Shown: positions 47,176-57,811 of the stretch, one piece after another
How the letters are laid out: the number at the start of each line of letters is the position of its first letter
Numbering within the stretch: the stretch's first letter is position 1
Assembly (NCBI GenBank): GCA_001600175.1
Contig: BCJC01000005.1
Span: forward strand, 1,964,471-2,028,470
Length of the DNA stretch: 64,000 nt
Direction: 5' to 3'
DNA from: Erythrobasidium yunnanense
Lineage: Eukaryota > Basidiomycota > Cystobasidiomycetes > Erythrobasidiales > Erythrobasidiaceae
The notes under the pieces: generated by a model
The model's database searches: none
The model's input: the letters and a program-made list of their open reading frames with translations, nothing else
Told to the model about the DNA's origin: nothing
Translations under genes and position numbers: made by a program

Positions 47176-49294
47176 ATGTCACTCCCTCCGCTACCTCCTC
47201 ACGGTAAACGTCCTTTAAAACACCCAAACATCCCTATGCCGCCTTATGTGCCACCTCCCAACCAATATGTGCCTCCTCCCCCTGGTAACTATTCGGGCAT
47301 GCCCCCTCCCCCTCCTTCCGCGTTCGATCAGAACGACAGTATGGACTACAGTAGGTGAGTGCCCTTTCCACATACACATACAAAGGCGCTAAGTGCGCTC
47401 TGCCCTCATTCCCAATCTGTTTGCCGTTATGACAGGTCTGACAAGGGCGGAAAACGAAGTATGCGAAATGGCAAGATGTCCAGGAGCAAGAGAAGGGATA
47501 GCTCTTCTGACGACGATGATGACAGAAGCAGCGCACACAGCCGAAGCACACAAAGCAGCAAAAGTAGCAGAAGCAGCAGCCGCTATTCTGACAAAAACAG
47601 CAAGCATCGCTCTTCGCGCTACTTTGGGAATGATCACGACTCGGGAATCGGCTCCAGCGAGTCAGATACCTACGTCGATGACAGAAAGCGTTCCAGGTCG
47701 AAATCTAGGTCTAAATCCAAGTCTCGAAGGGATCGCGATGATCGCAGCATAGGCTCCTCTTCGCGATCTGCCTCAACAGCTTCCAGTCGAAGTTCGAGCC
47801 GATATGGAAGTGGTCGACGCGGTTCTACGAAAATGGCCGTCAGACGCAAAAGTCGCTCTAGCAAACGAGACCGCGATGAAAGCTCTTCCGGGAGCTCCGA
47901 ACAGTCCGATGACCGCAGCTTTTCCTCTCGCAGTAGCAAAAGTGTGTCTTCTCGCGGGACCTCTATGTCAGGCAAATCCAGCGTTTCAGCTTATACCTTC
48001 AAAGATCGTTCTGGCCGCAAGAAAAGCCGCCGCCGCTCCAGTGACAGCGACAGCGGCTCGGATGGCCCTGCTTCTATCGCGACTACCAGGCCTCGGCGAA
48101 GCGGCCGCAAGACATACAAACAGAACAAGGGGCTTGTGCATGCAGCCAACCCTCTGCCTTTCGAAGTGGGGAGAAAGGAGACACATGCATCCGCCCTGGC
48201 CCAAATCTTCGCAAACATGGCCACCGGTCCTATGGAGCTAATCTTCCACAATCGAAACAGAAGCTGCTCTTCCCGCTGCCTTGGCTGTGCCATGCAAGCT
48301 CTAATCAACTCGCGGAAGATGCGAGATAGTCGTCAAGCATTCGGGCCGTTCAGATCATATGCCCACAACCAAGACGCTCGCGATCCTATGCAGCTGCTGA
48401 AACGAGTCATGCAAGATGTACGGAAAGACAACATCCAAGAAGTGGCTTATTGCTACTTCTATCAGACAGGGTGCGCTTGCATTCATGGTCACGGTGCAGT
48501 GCGCTCCGATCGCCCGAGCAATTTCCACCCCATCAAGGTATCGACTAGGGGTGTCAAAACCTTGGAGGGTGCTCTCCGCAAATTTGCTAAAGGTCCTGTC
48601 CCCAAGGATTGGGATCTTGTGCAATGCCAAGAGTGAGGGCTTTTTGATCAAGCAGAGGCAACTTAATTAACAGTCTGCATTCATCACAGTCGCGATTGTC
48701 GATCAAGGTCTCACAAAGACAGGACTAGCAAATCAGGGAGCAAGCCCTACTACTCCCCCAGAATCTTCAACGGGCCTCAAAAGCTTGTGGTTGTCCTTGA
48801 CAGATACAGCAAATCCGATAGGAAGGGCGGCAAGGATAAATCGACCATCAAGTGTCCTCCGATGCTCTCGATCGAGCCTGTAGTGCCAAAGAGCAAACTC
48901 AGAGATGGAGTAAGCTCTACTTGCACAAGTCTGCATATCGGCAGCGGCTGATTATTCTGCGCAGAATGACACGGATTACGAGTATGAACTCAACGCCGTC
49001 ATATGCGACAAAGGCAGATCACCAGGAAGCGGACCCTATGTGACCTTCGTAAAGACGTCTGATGACGGCTGGGTGAAATACGACGAACGTGGAAGTCCGC
49101 CGAAGCGCGTCTCCGCTGGCTACGCTCACGAGAACAGGGACGCCTACATGCTGTTTTATGAGAAAGCTGTTTCGAACCCGAGAACTCAGACCTGGCACTT
49201 TAAGAACACTGGAAATGGATTCCAATTCTCTGGTGGTAATGGGAGACCACCTCCTCCCAATCCTTTCGGAGGGCTATTCGGCTTGCCGTTCTAG
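47176..49294 (+). CDS. SR-rich protein with inactive USP-like domain
   Basis: Starts MSLPPLPPHGKRPLKHPNIP with a proline-rich leader. About 200 residues rich in Arg-Ser/Ser-Arg follow (RSRSKSRSKSKSRRDRDDRS). The C-terminal half reads as a ubiquitin-specific-protease fold: CLGCAMQALINSRKM (Cys box), DARDPMQLLKRVMQDV, VKTLEGALRKF, QCQDRDCRSR, GPQKLVVVLDRYS (the LVIxLKRF strand), YEYELNAVICDKG and ENRDAYMLFYEK. At the Cys box the usual NTCYxN is SRCLGC, with no Cys at the catalytic position. The His box has GSGPYVTFVK, where GHYxxYV is expected. It is therefore most likely a pseudo-protease, fused to an SR region as in splicing-linked proteins. A Pro/Gly tail ends it. Confidence 0.72.
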
Positions 49295-49460
49295 TAGGGC
49301 TTCCGTAGGAAAGCGAAGCAGAGGCTCCACCATCGAATATTCTTAATTCTGTGCTTCCTTTGTGTTCCGATGCAGTTGTAGCGAATCCTTGCGCTCTTAG
49401 TCGGCATCTTCGCCTCTTGCGTTTCGAGTTCCTGCCTTTCGCACGTCTCTCGACTTGAAT

Positions 49461-50375
49461 ATGCATACTTTACTGCCACGACGCCTTGCGTGCAGCTCTG
49501 CATCGATTCTGCCTAAGCAAAGTCCTAGCTCCGTAGCTTTCGCAGCTGGAACGAGCATTCAGACCTCCCGGCGATATCGCTCGACTATAGCGCCTGCATA
49601 TGCTGGACATGTTCCCATCAACGTCTTCCAAAGATCCTTGCTGGCCGTAGGAAGCGCAGTCACTTCGCTCTTCGATCCTTATAGGCATGACATGGTGGCC
49701 GTTCTGGGCGAGACGACTTCTGGGAGACAACTGCCTGGCATGAGAGATGCATTGTTGAAAGGAGACGAGGAAGGACGGAGGATACTGAAGGAGAGACCGC
49801 GCATTAAGAGCAATACTATCGATTTGGAGCAATTGCGAGCGCTCCCAGACAATACGCTTGGAAAGGCATACACAGACTGGCTGGACAGGTGTGGTGTCAG
49901 TCCTGATACAAGAGATCCAGTAAACATGCTTGTTCAGTCAAATGCGAGACTTGTGCTAATGATGCTGTCTGCTCAGGTCCGGTACATCGACGATCCCGAG
50001 CTAGCATACATCATGCAACGATACAGAGAATGCCACGACTTCTACCACGTTCTCCTTGGATTTCCTGTCTCCGTCTCTGCTGAGCTCGTCGTCAAATGGT
50101 TCGAGCTGGCCAACATGGGTCTTCCGGTCGCGCTGCTCTCCTCCCTGTTTGGACCGCTACGACTCAAGGGAGACAGGCGACGCAGACTTGTTGGAACGTA
50201 CTTATCCTGGGCTCTGCGTTGCGGAAGCAGCACAAAGCCGCTAATCGGGGTGCGGTGGGAAGAGAGGTGGAGCCAAGATATCAGCCAGCTACGGACCGAG
50301 CTGGGTTTTATAGAGCCTCCAGTATCATGGGACGAGTATAAGCGTACGTCTCCCTTCAAAAAGCCGAAGACGTGA
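49461..50375 (+). CDS. COQ4: ubiquinone biosynthesis protein Coq4
   Basis: Single exon of 304 aa; the ATG at 49461 begins MHTLLPRRLACSSASILPKQ, an Arg/Ser-rich mitochondrial presequence. The open frame starts two codons earlier at a TTG. Coq4 blocks are visible: HVPINVFQRSLLAVGSAVTS, DPYRHDMVAVLGETTSGRQL, LRALPDNTLGKAYTDWL, YIMQRYRECHDFYHVLLGFP and WFELANMGLPVALLSSLFGP. The HDFYH-x11-E metal-site pattern (HDxxHx11E) is complete. Coq4 is a scaffold/enzyme of the CoQ synthome on the inner mitochondrial membrane and is linked to C1 decarboxylation/hydroxylation of the quinone ring. The C-terminus VSWDEYKRTSPFKK is typical. It sits between the pseudo-USP and the active USP genes. Confidence 0.96.
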   Translation: MHTLLPRRLACSSASILPKQSPSSVAFAAGTSIQTSRRYRSTIAPAYAGHVPINVFQRSLLAVGSAVTSLFDPYRHDMVAVLGETTSGRQLPGMRDALLKGDEEGRRILKERPRIKSNTIDLEQLRALPDNTLGKAYTDWLDRCGVSPDTRDPVNMLVQSNARLVLMMLSAQVRYIDDPELAYIMQRYRECHDFYHVLLGFPVSVSAELVVKWFELANMGLPVALLSSLFGPLRLKGDRRRRLVGTYLSWALRCGSSTKPLIGVRWEERWSQDISQLRTELGFIEPPVSWDEYKRTSPFKKPKT

Positions 50376-50658
50376 GGAAGTATCAGGTATCCTTGTCGAC
50401 GCATGGCTGGATCAGCCCTCGTACCTGTAGCCAATGAAAGCGCTGGATCTGCTTTCTCTCAACCTCTCGCCGATGACCTCAGATAGCTCGGACATCCCGT
50501 ACATTTATGAGTCTCACTGAAAGTACAGCCTCAAGTGTGTGACAGTCCGAACAAATCCTCGTCTCCAGCTTAGATACGTCTCTGTTTGCAGACAGTCTCG
50601 CTGTACACATCAAGGAAGTCCGCTGTGACCAGCCTGACTCACAACCCACATCGACGAT

Positions 50659-52536
50659 ATGTCATCCTCCTCTTCAAGCAGTCAAGGGCAGCTTCATCGA
50701 CGTCTCCTGGGCTTAACGCCCTACGTTGGTCCTGGCTTTCAAAACTACGGGGTAACCTGCTTCATGAACGCTTCATTACAGATCTTAGTCCATACTCGAC
50801 CTTTGGCACATCTGATCTCATTTCACCATGGTCAAAAGAAGCAGCGAGGATGTGGGGATATTTTCATCCGGGTTGTAGACAGCAGCTGATCTTGCTGGCA
50901 GGCAACCTGCGACGTGGCTGTGTCCTTTGCACGCTCTACAGCCTACTGCCATCAAGGACGACAAAACGATCCCGTCGAAAAGCCTTGCTCAAGCGCACCA
51001 CAACAGATAGGCTACTAAAGGTAGTCTTCGGCATTCCCTCGGTGGATGATTTACATAGTCAGCAAGATGCCAGCCAATTCCTTGAGGAACTTCTGCGGCA
51101 GCTGCATATGCAAACGGCGATCTTGCATGACAGGCAGTCCCGGGTGCTAAGGAACCTATTTACAGGACTGAGACTTGATCCTGTCATCTGCCCCCACTGC
51201 ACTTTCCAGGATGGGACACCTTATACCGAGAGTCCTGCCATGCTTCGGCTTCCTTTCGTGCACCAAGAGAGTATAGAGAGCGCCTTGCGAAGATATGCAG
51301 CAGTAGAAGAACTAAAAGGACGACAGGCTGGGCGCAGAACATGCGAAATGTGGGTTGACAGTCCTGTCCTTGGATTGAGCTCCCGTGCTTATGTCTGCAT
51401 TATAGGTGTCACAAAGCTGGGAACGCAACACGACAACAGCTTCTAATCAAGCCACCCGCAGTGTTGATAGTGCAACTCGTCCGCTTCGAGAACATATCTG
51501 GAGATTTCGTGAAAACCACGGACGTCCTGCGCTGCAGCTCAGGCTTATCTCTGAGCGTATGCATGTCTTCTGATGCTTCTCGTCGTGATGTAAACAGACT
51601 TACCTCAACATCATGCATCGAGCTCATGCTGACCGATTGGAACATGCAGCGCAAGCCATTCTACCGTCTGTACGGCGCCATTCACCATCGTGGAAGCCGA
51701 AGTATACACTATGGACACTATGTGGCCTACATACGCGCGGCCACTGGCACCTGGTATCTCTTTGATGACTCCCGCCGTCGGGAAATCGAAGAGAACGAAG
51801 TTCAGCGTCTGGTCCTGAATAATCCTGAAGCATACGTTCTGTTCTATCAGCGAGAAGCGTACATCCGGACAACAGAGTCTCCTTCGATGGAACAATCCGA
51901 AAGGGACGATCTCGAAACAACGGGAGTGATTGCCTTTGCATCGACGGAGGTTGCTGTAGGAGGTCTTGTTGGAGTGCAGAAGCTGCAGAACCATCTCTGT
52001 ACGACTTCAACCAAGACAAACAACATGCAGAGGTCGTCATTCCTGGCTGAGCTTCCCTCCTTCAACGAGGCCGTAACCAGCGGCAGACGCGACGACAACG
52101 AGCCCAGGTGCAAGTATGGTCATCGACGTATCTCGGCAGTAAATCTAGGCCGGGCATTCAGTTCTCGACATAGTCATCGCAGCTCGCGATGCTCCATCAC
52201 ACCAGATCTGCAAGGTGGGCTGTCCAGCGAGTGCTGCTGACGCTTGTTGACCCCTTTTCTGCAGCAGAGATCCAAGATAGAGCTTCGGCATTCCTCCCAG
52301 TCCCTGTCTTATCCGATGGCAGTCAGTACTCTCATATGCACGGTCGCCGGCAACTTCATTACGGTCATTCCAGACGTATTTTTTCTATAGCATCTTCCAA
52401 GCCTCTAGCTAGATTTGGAGAATTTGGACTGGCTAGCAGAACCAGCTTGCGACCTTCGCCAACACACATCGATCCCCGCAGTCTGTTACACCGGAACGTA
52501 ACAGGCACCTCAAACGAAAAGCAGAGCTACAGATGA
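50659..52536 (+). CDS. ubiquitin-specific protease (C19), tandem copy A
   Basis: Starts MSSSSSSSQGQLHRRLLGLT. The Cys box is NYGVTCFMNASLQILVHT with catalytic Cys. After a 50-nt intron comes GCNLRRGCVLCTLYSLL, then DLHSQQDASQFLEELLRQL, zinc-ribbon pairs VICPHCTFQDG and TCEMCHKAG (second pair made by splicing), PPAVLIVQLVRFENI and the His box HYGHYVAYIRAATGTWYLFD with catalytic His and Asp. The C-terminal part is Ser/Arg-rich. The frame ends at a TGA at 52534-52536 that overlaps the ATG of the next USP. A 35-nt intron-like stretch (52498-52532) would bypass that stop and join both USP frames in phase. The enzyme should cleave ubiquitin from substrates; targets unknown. Confidence 0.8.
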
Positions 52537-53980
52537 TCGTTGATCACGCTGTAGCGCGAAAACAACTGAAAAGGTCACCTCTGACCCCGCGTCGGGAAAG
52601 TTCTCCAGTTCTCGAGACTCGACAACCGCTGTCAAATAGAGCCAGCTCGATCAGAGCATCTAAAATCGATTCTCGCAAATCGTCTGGCAGCTCAGCACAG
52701 TCCTTCAGCTCGGCATTGTCATCTTTATCATCGGTTCAGTCGTTCGCATCTTCTGCAGACGAGCCTAACGGCATAAAATTCGGCCCAGGAGCCTCGCGAA
52801 GCAACTTTGGACTGGGACTCGTCAACGTCGGCAATACCTGCTTTATCAATGCAAGTCTGCAGATCTTGATCCACACGAACATGATGGCACATTACCTAGA
52901 GCGTCATGCCAGAAGAGACTGTAGGTTGGCATCATGATATGAGCTGCTGTCATACCTTACGAGTAGATTAATTTCACAGGTCTGAGGAAGCGTCTGCTCA
53001 AGGCGGGCACATCAGCTGAGAATGAATGCTTGGTCTGTTCTCTCAAAGATTTGTATGCGGCTCGCTGTCAGAACGGCAAGTCCGCCAAGATGCTCATGAG
53101 CGAGGGCGCAAGCACTCAATACGACATGACTACACCGGTAGACTTTGTCAACTCAGCCGACGAGAAATACCTCGAACGTCGCTTCAAGCCCAGCAAGCTC
53201 ATACAATGGAAGAGACGCATTCAGCAGGACGCACAAGAGTATCTCATGTCCTACGATGGATTGTTGCTGCAGCTACAAACGCATTTGGTCGGCAACAACC
53301 GCACAGACTTCACCAAGAAGCTCTTTTCGGGAGCCTGGCAGGGGACAACCAAGTGCACGACTGAAGGGTGTGGAAAGGTCTCTGTAGCTCAAGAAGAGAT
53401 CAGCGATGCGTTCCAGATTCAGCTTCAAATTGGCGAGAAGGCAGCCCATCTGGATGCCCTGCTTCAAAGCTACTCTTCGGAAGAGACGCTTCCTGCTGGC
53501 GAAGAATACGATTGCGATCGGTAGGCTTTGCTCCACGACTTGGTACTGTCACAGACCCATCATTGACCATATGCTAGCTGTCACCTCAAGGTCCGCGCTA
53601 CTCGTTTCTTCGAGATACGGCAGGCACCCAGAATACTTGTGATTCACCTGAAACGCTTCGAGATGACATTCGCAGGTACCAAGCGCGATGGCAGGAAGAT
53701 CCAGGACTCCATACGGCTGCCGCAATCCCTTTCGTTGTCCAAGTATCTGGCTGCCGAGCATCCGAAGATCTCAAGCTACAAGCTGTCAGGAGTGCTGTGC
53801 CATCACGGCAAGAACGTAGACGACGGTCATTACACCTCGTATGTCGAGAACCAGGGGACTTGGGCGCACTTTGACGATCTGAACGAGACGTGCCCAGTCA
53901 GGATATGCGATGCCAAGGAGGTGTTGAGAGGAAAGGATTCGTATGTGATCTTCTACGAGATGATGAACAGGAGGAAGTAG
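52533..53980 (+). CDS. ubiquitin-specific protease (C19), tandem copy B
   Basis: The frame starts MIVDHAVARKQLKRSPLTPR and runs through a Ser-rich stretch to NVGNTCFINASLQILIHT (Cys box). After a GTAGGT intron come CLRKRLLKAG and ENECLVCSLKDLYAARC, then IQQDAQEYLMSYDGLLLQL, TTKCTTEGCGKVSVAQEE and YDCDRCHLKVRAT (zinc pairs, the second formed by splicing), APRILVIHLKRFEMTFAG and DGHYTSYVENQGTWAHFDDL. Catalytic Cys, His and Asp are all present. The Cys-box region is so like copy A (TCF-x-NASLQIL-x-HT) that a tandem duplication is likely. There is no intergenic space before it, so it may be the second half of a double-USP protein rather than a separate gene. Confidence 0.8.
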
Positions 53981-54537
53981 CGTATTATGTAGCGAAATAG
54001 CATTTCGTAGTGTTCTCTAGGGACCTCCATTCCCTCTTTCGCCATCGATACCTCCTCAATTAGTGCCGCCGTACCTACAAAGTATCGCTGAGTGTGAGGG
54101 CGAATGTGGAGCCGATGGGATTTGTTGCTGACTGCGAAGACGTGCTTGTCACGCTGAATTGTGCTGCAAGGTACTGGATTGAGAGCAGCTTTCGCAGGTA
54201 TGGCATGGAGTGAAGACCGACTTTCGAGCGATTAGAAGCTCGCATCGAAATTGCTGATGCGACTGTGTTGCGCTGAGCTTTCGTCTCATTCCATGCGCAC
54301 GTGACTTTTGGTCGATGGGAGTGGAGGGAGAAACAGAGCTTAAGGAGTGCTCATAACACCTTTAAAGCCTGCAGGGATCACTTGATCTTTGACCCATTGG
54401 ATTCCAGGGACAGCAGCTAAGCTTGACGATATTGCAGACGATGAGTCGCCAGACCACTGACACAGCCTGGACGCGTGCAGCATTTGCTATTGGCCGATAC
54501 TGTAGCTTGATCCCGAGCCGTATAAGCCAGAAGCAGT
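53981..54537. other. intergenic region after USP cluster
   Basis: 557 bp with only short, unlikely frames on both strands; presumably the 3' end of the USP gene and the promoter of the next small gene. Confidence 0.4.
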
Positions 54538-55017
54538 ATGGCAAGATCTACTCTTCCATCACCGTCACCGTCTCCATCCGTCTCTCCAGTGCCATCATCC
54601 CGCAGCAGAAAGAGGAAAGCACCTCCGACCAGAGGGATGACGATGCTGACAGCCATAGGAGCAGGGTTTGCAGCTGCAATTGCAGCCAAGCGGCAGATGA
54701 CGTTTGAGAGATTGGAGGGAGAGTCGCAGAGTAAGCCCAAGCGAGCTGGCTGGTTTCGAGGGATGAAAGCTGGTGTGTGGCAGGGTCTAGGGACCAACTA
54801 TCCTGGAGTGCAGGAAGTGTTGCAAGCTGGTGTTGGCGATCCAGCTCCAGCAGTGAAGCCCTTCAATGGTCTAAAGCGACCTGGCCATAGACGAAGGAGT
54901 CGTGCTTCCTTCAGCTCTTGCGAGTCTCATGATGCTCGTCACCTCCATGGAGATGTTCCTTCATTCCTGTTGCTGCCTCATGAGCGTGGCATCCGAACAG
55001 GGAGGAAGACAAGGTGA
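54538..55017 (+). CDS. hypothetical protein with short hydrophobic segment
   Basis: A single 159-aa frame starting MARSTLPSPSPSPSVSPVPS. A basic patch (SRSRKRKAPPTRG) precedes a hydrophobic stretch (MTMLTAIGAGFAAAIAAKRQ), then KRAGWFRGMKAGVWQGLGTN and a basic Ser-rich end. Layout with a basic leader and one Ala-rich helix could suit a mitochondrial or single-pass protein, but this is weak. An intron near the 3' end could alter the C-terminus. A competing minus-strand frame over the same DNA is less protein-like. No family recognised. Confidence 0.42.
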   Translation: MARSTLPSPSPSPSVSPVPSSRSRKRKAPPTRGMTMLTAIGAGFAAAIAAKRQMTFERLEGESQSKPKRAGWFRGMKAGVWQGLGTNYPGVQEVLQAGVGDPAPAVKPFNGLKRPGHRRRSRASFSSCESHDARHLHGDVPSFLLLPHERGIRTGRKTR

Positions 55018-55100
55018 AGGAGAGAGGCAGAGAGCAGCAGTGACGCTCGAGTGCACAATCCATTCTCGCCGTTCTCTGATGTAGAGAGTAAGGAGAGTGC

Positions 55101-55125
55101 TGTACTGTACTGTACTGTACTGTAC
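55101..55125. repeat. pentanucleotide microsatellite (TGTAC)5
   Basis: Five perfect tandem TGTAC units, about 125 bp before the ASE1 start, in the presumed 5' leader or promoter. TGTAC is nearly palindromic as GTAC repeats. No larger repeat accompanies it. Confidence 0.9.
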
Positions 55126-55249
55126 TCTAGTATACAACCCGTCCTTCTCTCCCTTCGCTTCTGCTGTCGCCCACTGTTTATTGTTCCTCTGGGCGCGTCT
55201 TCTCTCTCTCCCTCTTGCCAGCCAGCAACAGGCTCTGCCTGCACTCTCT

Positions 55250-57682
55250 ATGGATCTCTCTACGCTGAGCAGCCTGCTGGAACGACACACTGCTACTCTG
55301 ACTTCACTGTACGATGAGTTGGGAGCACCACAAACGACGGTCAGCAGCAAGCTCGAGGAGCTGCATGGCGCACTCATATCGACAGTCAACGCACAGAGGG
55401 AGAGTGCAGAACAAGAGGTAGCAGCAGTAAAGAAGAGCGTAGATGAGTTGCGGAGAAGCTGCACGTTGAAGAGGAAACAGCTAGGGGAAGGGAGAACGAG
55501 CAGCACCAACAACAATAACAAGGAAACACTGCTACAGGCGAAAGAACGGCTGGACAAGGAAGAGAAGGAGACAGATAAGCTAGTACAACAACGGCAGAAG
55601 CAATTTCAAGCCGTCAATGCAAGACTCGAAGCCTTTGTTGACATTCTTGGGCGCGAGACAGTCTATGTCGATGGAACACCCAACGATAATGAAGACCTCA
55701 GTCTTACAAAGCTCAGTAGTCTGGAGAAGGAGGTGGTCCGTTGCGAGAACGAAGTCGTGCGTTTCGTATTATCAACGCTTGTTGACTGAGGAGAGATTAC
55801 TGACGCGACATGACTGCAGAAACACCGCGAACAGCAATTGACAAGGCTCATCAACGATGTAGCAGCACTATGGAATGACCTAGGCATGTCGCCGCTGGAA
55901 CAAGAGTCCTATGCAGTCGCATCGGATCTCGAGCTGGATCGTCGGATACTCGTCACCCTCGATAGTTCTGTAGTACTACCTCCACCTCAACCTCTTCCTA
56001 TGACCTCGAGGCACGACAGTATATCAGCATTGACGGCAAGGGAGCAAGCCTTGCAGACGGAGCTTGTTGAACGAGAAGCCGAGATACAGAAGCTATACGA
56101 CGAGCTATACATCCTTTGGACAAGATTGGGTGTATCAGATGAAGAAGCGGACGCATTTGTGGAAGAATGGGCTGGAACGCAGCAGCGCTGTATCGATGCT
56201 GTCAGTCCACATACACATTTTTGGCAGCAGATCACGCAAGCTGATACCTTTCTTGTTCATGATAGTATCGCAAAGAGCTGGAACGCATGCTTCAAGTCAA
56301 GGCAGACAACATGGTCATCTTCATCCGTAAAGAAAGGGACGAAATAGAGTATCTATGGAATGAGCTCTTCTACTCCGAAGACGAACGGCGACGGTTTGGC
56401 CTATTCGATTCAGGTGAATCCCTCTCCCCACCTGAATGCTGAAGTATGATGTTGACGCTCTTTGATCAGATCTGAATACGGAGGAAGTTCTCGCTGAGCA
56501 TGAAGCGGAGAAGCAAAGGCTGAACGAAGAAAAGGAAACGAAAACTCAGATCTTGAAACGGCTGCGCAAGTATTTCGAGCTCCTGGACGAGGCAGCACAG
56601 CTACAAGTCCGTTTTAGCGCCGTGTTCTTGATTGCATCCGAAAAGCTGATACATTCATTGTCATCGCAGGCCAGCTTGACGGATCCTGCGAGACTTACTG
56701 CGAAAGGTCAACGAGGCGATCCTGGTCGGTTATTGCGCGAAGAGAAAATCCGGAAGCGCGTAGCGAAGGAGAAGCCGAAGGTAGGGCGAGATCCTCTGTA
56801 TGCAAAAGGGCGGCTCTGACAGAGTGTCCTGCAGCTCGAGAACGATCTTCTTTCACTGATTCCGGCCTGGGAGCACGAAAACAATCAGCCTTTCCTGGTC
56901 AATGGCACGCGTTTCGTAGAAGATTTGACAGCAAAGCTCGAGATGGACCAGGCCGGTCGAGGTACTGCTTCCAAAGTGAGCTCTACTGCTAATGTATCCA
57001 TACCGTCACGTTAACCGCTTGTTGTCTATATCAGCGCTCGAAAACGCCAGTTCCGCCAACCAGTGCTGCACCACCTCTTAAGCGGCAGATGACAGGCTCG
57101 TCAACGTCTTCCACCTATTCCAACGCACCTTCGACCACGAAACGCCCTCGTACAAACACTCTATCTGCAGCTTCTGCGAGTGCAAGTCAAGCGGCCAACA
57201 TTCTTCGACCTATGCATACGGGATCATCGTCTATCTCCTCCGCTATGCTCGCTACGCCCTGTCCTCCCAGTTTCAGCAACCACCAAGCACGCTCTGGTGA
57301 TCTTATGCTGATTCCCGGCTCATCTGCTACTCGCACTGCTTCTTACGCACAAGGTGGACCTTCAGGCTCGCGCTTGCCTATCAAAGCTCAGACGACTGGC
57401 TTTGCGCAGCACACCAGCCATGTTGGACAGTGGCAGCAGCAGCAACTAGGCATCAACAGCCGCCAGCAGGCGAATGGCAGCATTGCCGCACAATCCTTAT
57501 TCAGCCCGCAGGCGCAGGCGATACAGCAGCACAAGTCGACGAGAGCAAGCTTTAAACCGCGTCCGAGTATATTGAGTACGCAAAGCTCCTCGCAGCTGTC
57601 TGTAGCAAGCAGCACGAGTTGGGGCGGCTTACGAACAGCAAGCTCTGCAACGAGTGTAGATAGCAGAGATAGTAGGTGTTAG
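55250..57682 (+). CDS. ASE1: microtubule-bundling protein Ase1/PRC1/MAP65
   Basis: Multi-exon gene starting MDLSTLSSLLERHTATLTSL. The N-terminal half is a long coiled coil or spectrin-like rod (LEELHGALISTVNAQRESAE, LTRLINDVAALWNDLGMSPL, IQKLYDELYILWTRLGVSDE). The microtubule-binding hallmark follows: RKERDEIEYLWNELFYSEDE, then LRKYFELLDEAAQL, ARLTAKGQRGDPGRLLREEK with IRKRV, and LSLIPAWEHENNQPFLVNGT. The tail is Ser/Thr/Gln-rich and basic (TTKRPRTNT), as in other family members where it is phosphorylated by Cdk1. Ase1 crosslinks antiparallel microtubules of the spindle midzone in late mitosis. All family blocks are present; introns are short and several lie inside the rod. Confidence 0.9.
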
Positions 57683-57811
57683 TGACATTGTGACGAATGC
57701 TATGTACAGTCGGATCATATTCTTGGTAGTCGTTGTCACCTGTTTCTGTCAGTTCTGTGTTGTCGTGCCCCTTATGTAGTTCTTTTGGCAAGCAAATGGC
57801 ATTCTATCGAT

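Noticed and set aside
47500-47960. Low-complexity Ser/Arg-coding stretch as a tandem repeat
   Set aside because: Units are irregular at DNA level; it is better explained as an SR-like protein region.
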